From Clostridiales bacterium (GTDB taxonomy: Bacteria > Bacillota > Clostridia > Saccharofermentanales > Saccharofermentanaceae), in NCBI GenBank assembly GCA_017513085.1, contig JAFWDK010000015.1, positions 62,001 through 126,000 of the forward strand: a stretch of 64,000 nucleotides of DNA. The letters run 5' to 3'. The notes under the pieces are model-generated. The model saw only the letters and a program-made list of their open reading frames with translations. It made no database searches and was not told the DNA's origin. Positions 61,656 to 64,000 of the stretch are shown here, piece by piece (the stretch's first letter is position 1; each line of letters starts with the position of its first letter). The position numbers and the translations under genes are program-made.

Positions 61656-61703
61656 CTTCTTTTCCACTCCTCGAAAAGCACTTTTTCCTGCAACTATTCT
61701 ACA

Positions 61704-62468
61704 CTATGAAAGGCAGTTTTTCCTCATCCATTCCGCCACGCCATCTTCGTCATTGGAAGCAGTGATCTCATCCGCGACGGCCAGAACTTCCGGGATCGCA
61801 TTCGCGACTGCAACGCCTTTCCCGCACATCGTCAGCATATCGATATCGTTCTTATCATCTCCGAAAGCCACGATATCCGAAATCGCGATCCCGCTTCTTT
61901 CGGACAGTGCTTCGATCGCCTGGATCTTTCCTGAGCCTTCCGGCAGAAATGCATACATGTTTTCTCCGCGATAACACTGTAGTTTACATCCGATTTCATC
62001 CGCGATCTCCTGCGCCATCTGTTCGCCGGCCAGCACGGCGGCGATCTTATTCGCCCCTACTTCCAGGTCCCGCGAATAATCGTTATAGACCGCTTTATGA
62101 AGTCTTTCCGACTCCGCGATATGCAGGCTGTTCCAGAAGACTGTTTTCCCATGGGCGACGGAGATTTCCGTTCCCGGCATCCGTGCCTTCACACTTCGCA
62201 CGATCCGGTTCGTATCCTCGATCGAGAAGGCCTTCGAATAGATACACCCTTCCTCCGCATGGATCAGCGTACCATCCGTGGTGATCTCATAATCCGGTTT
62301 CAGAAGGCGGATATACCGCTCCGCGCCGATCCAGTATCTCGCCGTCGCAATCGCCAGCCGGATCCCCTTCCTCCGGCACGCAGCAATCACATCCAGAGAC
62401 GCCTCGGATATACTCCCATCCTGCCTCAGAAGTGTATGATCCAGATCTGTTAAAATCATTCTCACCAT
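61704..62468 (-). CDS. Cof-type HAD phosphatase
   Basis: This 254-residue protein starts ILTDLDHTLLRQDG and ends with AFGDDKNDIDMLTMCGKGVAVAN and ITASNDEDGVAEW, the usual Cof/YidA order with a C2 cap. It is a probable phosphatase for a sugar phosphate or similar. The motif I reads DLDHT where most Cof proteins have DLDGT. AGGAG precedes the ATG. Confidence 0.9.
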   Translation of the reverse strand: MVRMILTDLDHTLLRQDGSISEASLDVIAACRRKGIRLAIATARYWIGAERYIRLLKPDYEITTDGTLIHAEEGCIYSKAFSIEDTNRIVRSVKARMPGTEISVAHGKTVFWNSLHIAESERLHKAVYNDYSRDLEVGANKIAAVLAGEQMAQEIADEIGCKLQCYRGENMYAFLPEGSGKIQAIEALSERSGIAISDIVAFGDDKNDIDMLTMCGKGVAVANAIPEVLAVADEITASNDEDGVAEWMRKNCLS

Positions 62469-62510
62469 GTTTATGCTCCTACCAATACAATTTTAGGGAA
62501 CTTTTCTTGC

Positions 62511-63245
62511 TTATTCTTTCTCAGAAGTTCCCCAAAACACTTCTCCCACTTTTCTATATTCCGCGAAGAAGAACAGCGGTATTTCTTCGTTCTTCCCCGG
62601 ATCTTCATAGGACTTCGGCTCGTCGGCATGCACCAGCACCAGTCCCGCTTCTGCGGCGCCATTCAGGTAATCAGACATCGGCCGGTGATAGTGTTTCGTT
62701 TCGCCCCAGAACCGGTTCTCACAGATGGAGGGCGTAATGTAGGATGTCACCATCTTTCCGGCCCGTCCGGTCTCCTCGTCCACCTTCCATTCGCCGGTAT
62801 AGAAAGCCGGATGCACGATCGAATAATAGAAGATCCCGCCTGTTTTCAGCACCCGCCTGCATTCGGCGAAAACAGGCCCCACGGGATCGATATCCATCAG
62901 CACCTGGTTGCAGAACACGATGTCGAATGCCCCATCTTCGAAAGGGAGTTTTCCGGTTATATCTGCTATGGCAAAAGCACTGTCCGGGTATTTTTCTTTC
63001 GCTATTTCGATCATCGCGGGCGCTCCGTCCACGCCGATCACGTCTCCGCCGATCGACCGGAAATAGTCCGTGTAATAGCCATATCCGCATCCGAGATCGA
63101 GAACTTTCTCTCCGGAAAGTTTCGGGAACCTTGCCTTCACGATAGCTTTGTTCATTTCGGAAAACGCCGACTGCTCCTGCTCGTTGGCAAAAGCACCTGC
63201 CGCCTCATTCCATTGTTCGATACCTGTCTTGCTCATAAGACTCAT
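62511..63245 (-). CDS. Class I SAM-dependent methyltransferase
   Basis: This methyltransferase of about 244 residues has VLDLGCGYGYYTDYF (motif I), VIGVDGAPAMIEIAKEKY, GAFDIVFCNQVLMDIDP (motif IV) and LKTGGIFYYSIVHP. It is in the UbiE/BioC-like family of small-molecule enzymes. The ATG at 63245 overlaps the phosphatase stop by 4 bases; a start at 63236 is also possible. The substrate is unknown. Confidence 0.88.
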   Translation of the reverse strand: MSLMSKTGIEQWNEAAGAFANEQEQSAFSEMNKAIVKARFPKLSGEKVLDLGCGYGYYTDYFRSIGGDVIGVDGAPAMIEIAKEKYPDSAFAIADITGKLPFEDGAFDIVFCNQVLMDIDPVGPVFAECRRVLKTGGIFYYSIVHPAFYTGEWKVDEETGRAGKMVTSYITPSICENRFWGETKHYHRPMSDYLNGAAEAGLVLVHADEPKSYEDPGKNEEIPLFFFAEYRKVGEVFWGTSEKE

Positions 63246-63865
63246 CCTTCGGTTTTCCATGAAACATAAGACATATCGTTGATATGCCGTACGCGGTGCT
63301 TCCCGTCATCTCCGACGATCATGTGAGAGACGCCTCCGGCCGGCCCGTGGATATCGACGTCATAATAGGCTTCCACCGGAAGGCCCAGATACATGAGATT
63401 CCAAAGACTCAGAAGATCACCGTGGGACACGATGATGATCGTCTCCTCATCACTTTCCATCACTTCTTCGTAGAAAGGAAGAAGGCGGTTCCAGCAAGCC
63501 CTGCGGCTCTCGCCGTCAGAGAACAGACAGTCATCGACGGTGTTCTCCGGTGTCTCAATATTTTCACGGAGCCACTGCACGGATTTCCCGCAGCACTTCC
63601 CCAGGTTTCTCTCGCGAAGTTCTTTTCGAAGGATCGCTTCCACGCCAAGGGATTTCGAGATCTCTTCCGCCGTCTGTGCCGCACGCTTGAGGTCCGAAGA
63701 ATACATCACGAATTTCTTTCCCTGAAGTTCTTCCTTCAGCTTCTTTCCGATATTCTCCGCCTGCTTGCGCCCGAGCTCCGTCAGATCCCAATCCGTCCAG
63801 GAACCGACCATCCCGTTCGTGTGATGGACCGACTGCGTATGCTGTACCGTAATGATATGTTTCAT
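63242..63865 (-). CDS. Histidine phosphatase-family protein with variant active site
   Basis: This 207-residue phosphoglycerate-mutase-fold protein has LTELGRKQAENIG, YSSDLKRAAQTAEEIS and SHGDLLSLWNL. The N-terminal motif is VQHTQSVHH, where most members have RHG. The canonical Arg is therefore replaced, though a His that may be phosphorylated remains. A specialised or lower-activity phosphatase is likely. GGAGGAG precedes the ATG. Confidence 0.85.
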   Translation of the reverse strand: MKHIITVQHTQSVHHTNGMVGSWTDWDLTELGRKQAENIGKKLKEELQGKKFVMYSSDLKRAAQTAEEISKSLGVEAILRKELRERNLGKCCGKSVQWLRENIETPENTVDDCLFSDGESRRACWNRLLPFYEEVMESDEETIIIVSHGDLLSLWNLMYLGLPVEAYYDVDIHGPAGGVSHMIVGDDGKHRVRHINDMSYVSWKTEG

Positions 63866-63945
63866 GGTCTACTCCTCCGCTTCGAACCGCTCCATGTTCC
63901 GTCACTCAGAAATGATCCTGGCCGTAGCATTTTACTTCACTTCTG

Positions 63946-63951
63946 ATTATA
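63946..63951 (-). promoter_or_regulatory. Promoter of the phosphatase-methyltransferase pair
   Basis: On the minus strand TATAAT (63951-63946) is preceded at 17 bp by TGTGAA. It lies about 80 bases ahead of the phosphatase start. Nothing else is supported from 63866 to the right edge. Confidence 0.45.
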
Positions 63952-64000
63952 CAGAAAAGATCCGCTGCTTCACAGAAATTACACTACCGGTACAATAGTT

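Noticed and set aside
2233-63196. AAAAGCAC enrichment as simple codon bias
   Set aside because: The motif occurs in three codon phases, on both strands, between genes and in terminators, so amino acid or codon preference alone does not explain it. A shuffled-codon test is still needed.
1-64000. tRNA, rRNA or replication origin
   Set aside because: No cloverleaf, rRNA core sequence or DnaA-box cluster was recognised in the gaps.

Overview
The window looks like the chromosome of a gut or rumen Firmicute of the class Clostridia (Lachnospiraceae-like). The grounds are strong GGAGG-type ribosome binding sites, TTGACA/TATAAT promoters with frequent extended -10 elements, intermediate base composition, plant-glycan hydrolases (GH42, GH27, GH43), and a mix of MerR, PadR, LytTR and XRE regulators. 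No rRNA, tRNA, CRISPR array, prophage or plasmid backbone is visible. The taxonomy is inferred from gene style and not from a marker gene.

Layout. 0.25-18 kb is almost all minus strand: transglutaminase-like protein, AraC regulator, U32-like protein, Mn-type CDF exporter, an XRE-PurM fusion, a P-loop NTPase beside a GNAT remnant, several GNATs, PHP and SGNH hydrolases, an Fe-S aldo/keto reductase, an SPL-type radical SAM protein, a frameshifted propeller protein, an MBL hydrolase and a TipAS-type MerR. 18.0-18.8 kb is a non-coding block with a G-rich stretch and a 63-bp tandem hairpin array. 18.8-26.2 kb is plus strand: alpha/beta hydrolase, a second Fe-S aldo/keto reductase, two MerR units, a CPBP membrane protease and a type IV AbiEi/AbiEii toxin-antitoxin pair. 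26.2-50.4 kb returns to the minus strand with GH42, GH27 and GH43 enzymes scattered among acetyltransferases, phosphatases, methyltransferases and antibiotic-modification-like enzymes (NUDIX-APH(3') fusion, chloramphenicol phosphotransferase-like, pyridoxamine-oxidase-like). 50.4-52.7 kb holds a complete IS200/IS605 element (tnpA, tnpB) that splits a flavodoxin gene. 52.7-56.5 kb has two GNATs, a CPBP-PadR-HEAT operon with clear PadR-style operators, and an XRE-DUF5680 protein. 56.6-58.8 kb is a plus-strand LytTR regulatory system. 58.8-64 kb is minus strand: ABC exporter, beta-lactamase-family hydrolase, HAD, methyltransferase and histidine phosphatase.

How it fits together. Most genes are short, self-contained detoxification, modification or salvage enzymes in small translationally coupled groups. 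GNATs are unusually dense: 12 genes with 13 domains, plus one remnant. Several proteins are two-domain fusions (XRE-PurM, NUDIX-APH, GNAT-nitroreductase, S51-methyltransferase, P-loop-unknown).

The most unusual signal is at DNA level. The 8-mer AAAAGCAC, usually followed by Y then K, occurs about 34 times on the two strands by eye count, against about 2 expected. It falls in all three codon phases inside genes and in two intrinsic terminators. It resembles in style an uptake-type or recombination (Chi-type) motif and is the best candidate here for an undescribed system.
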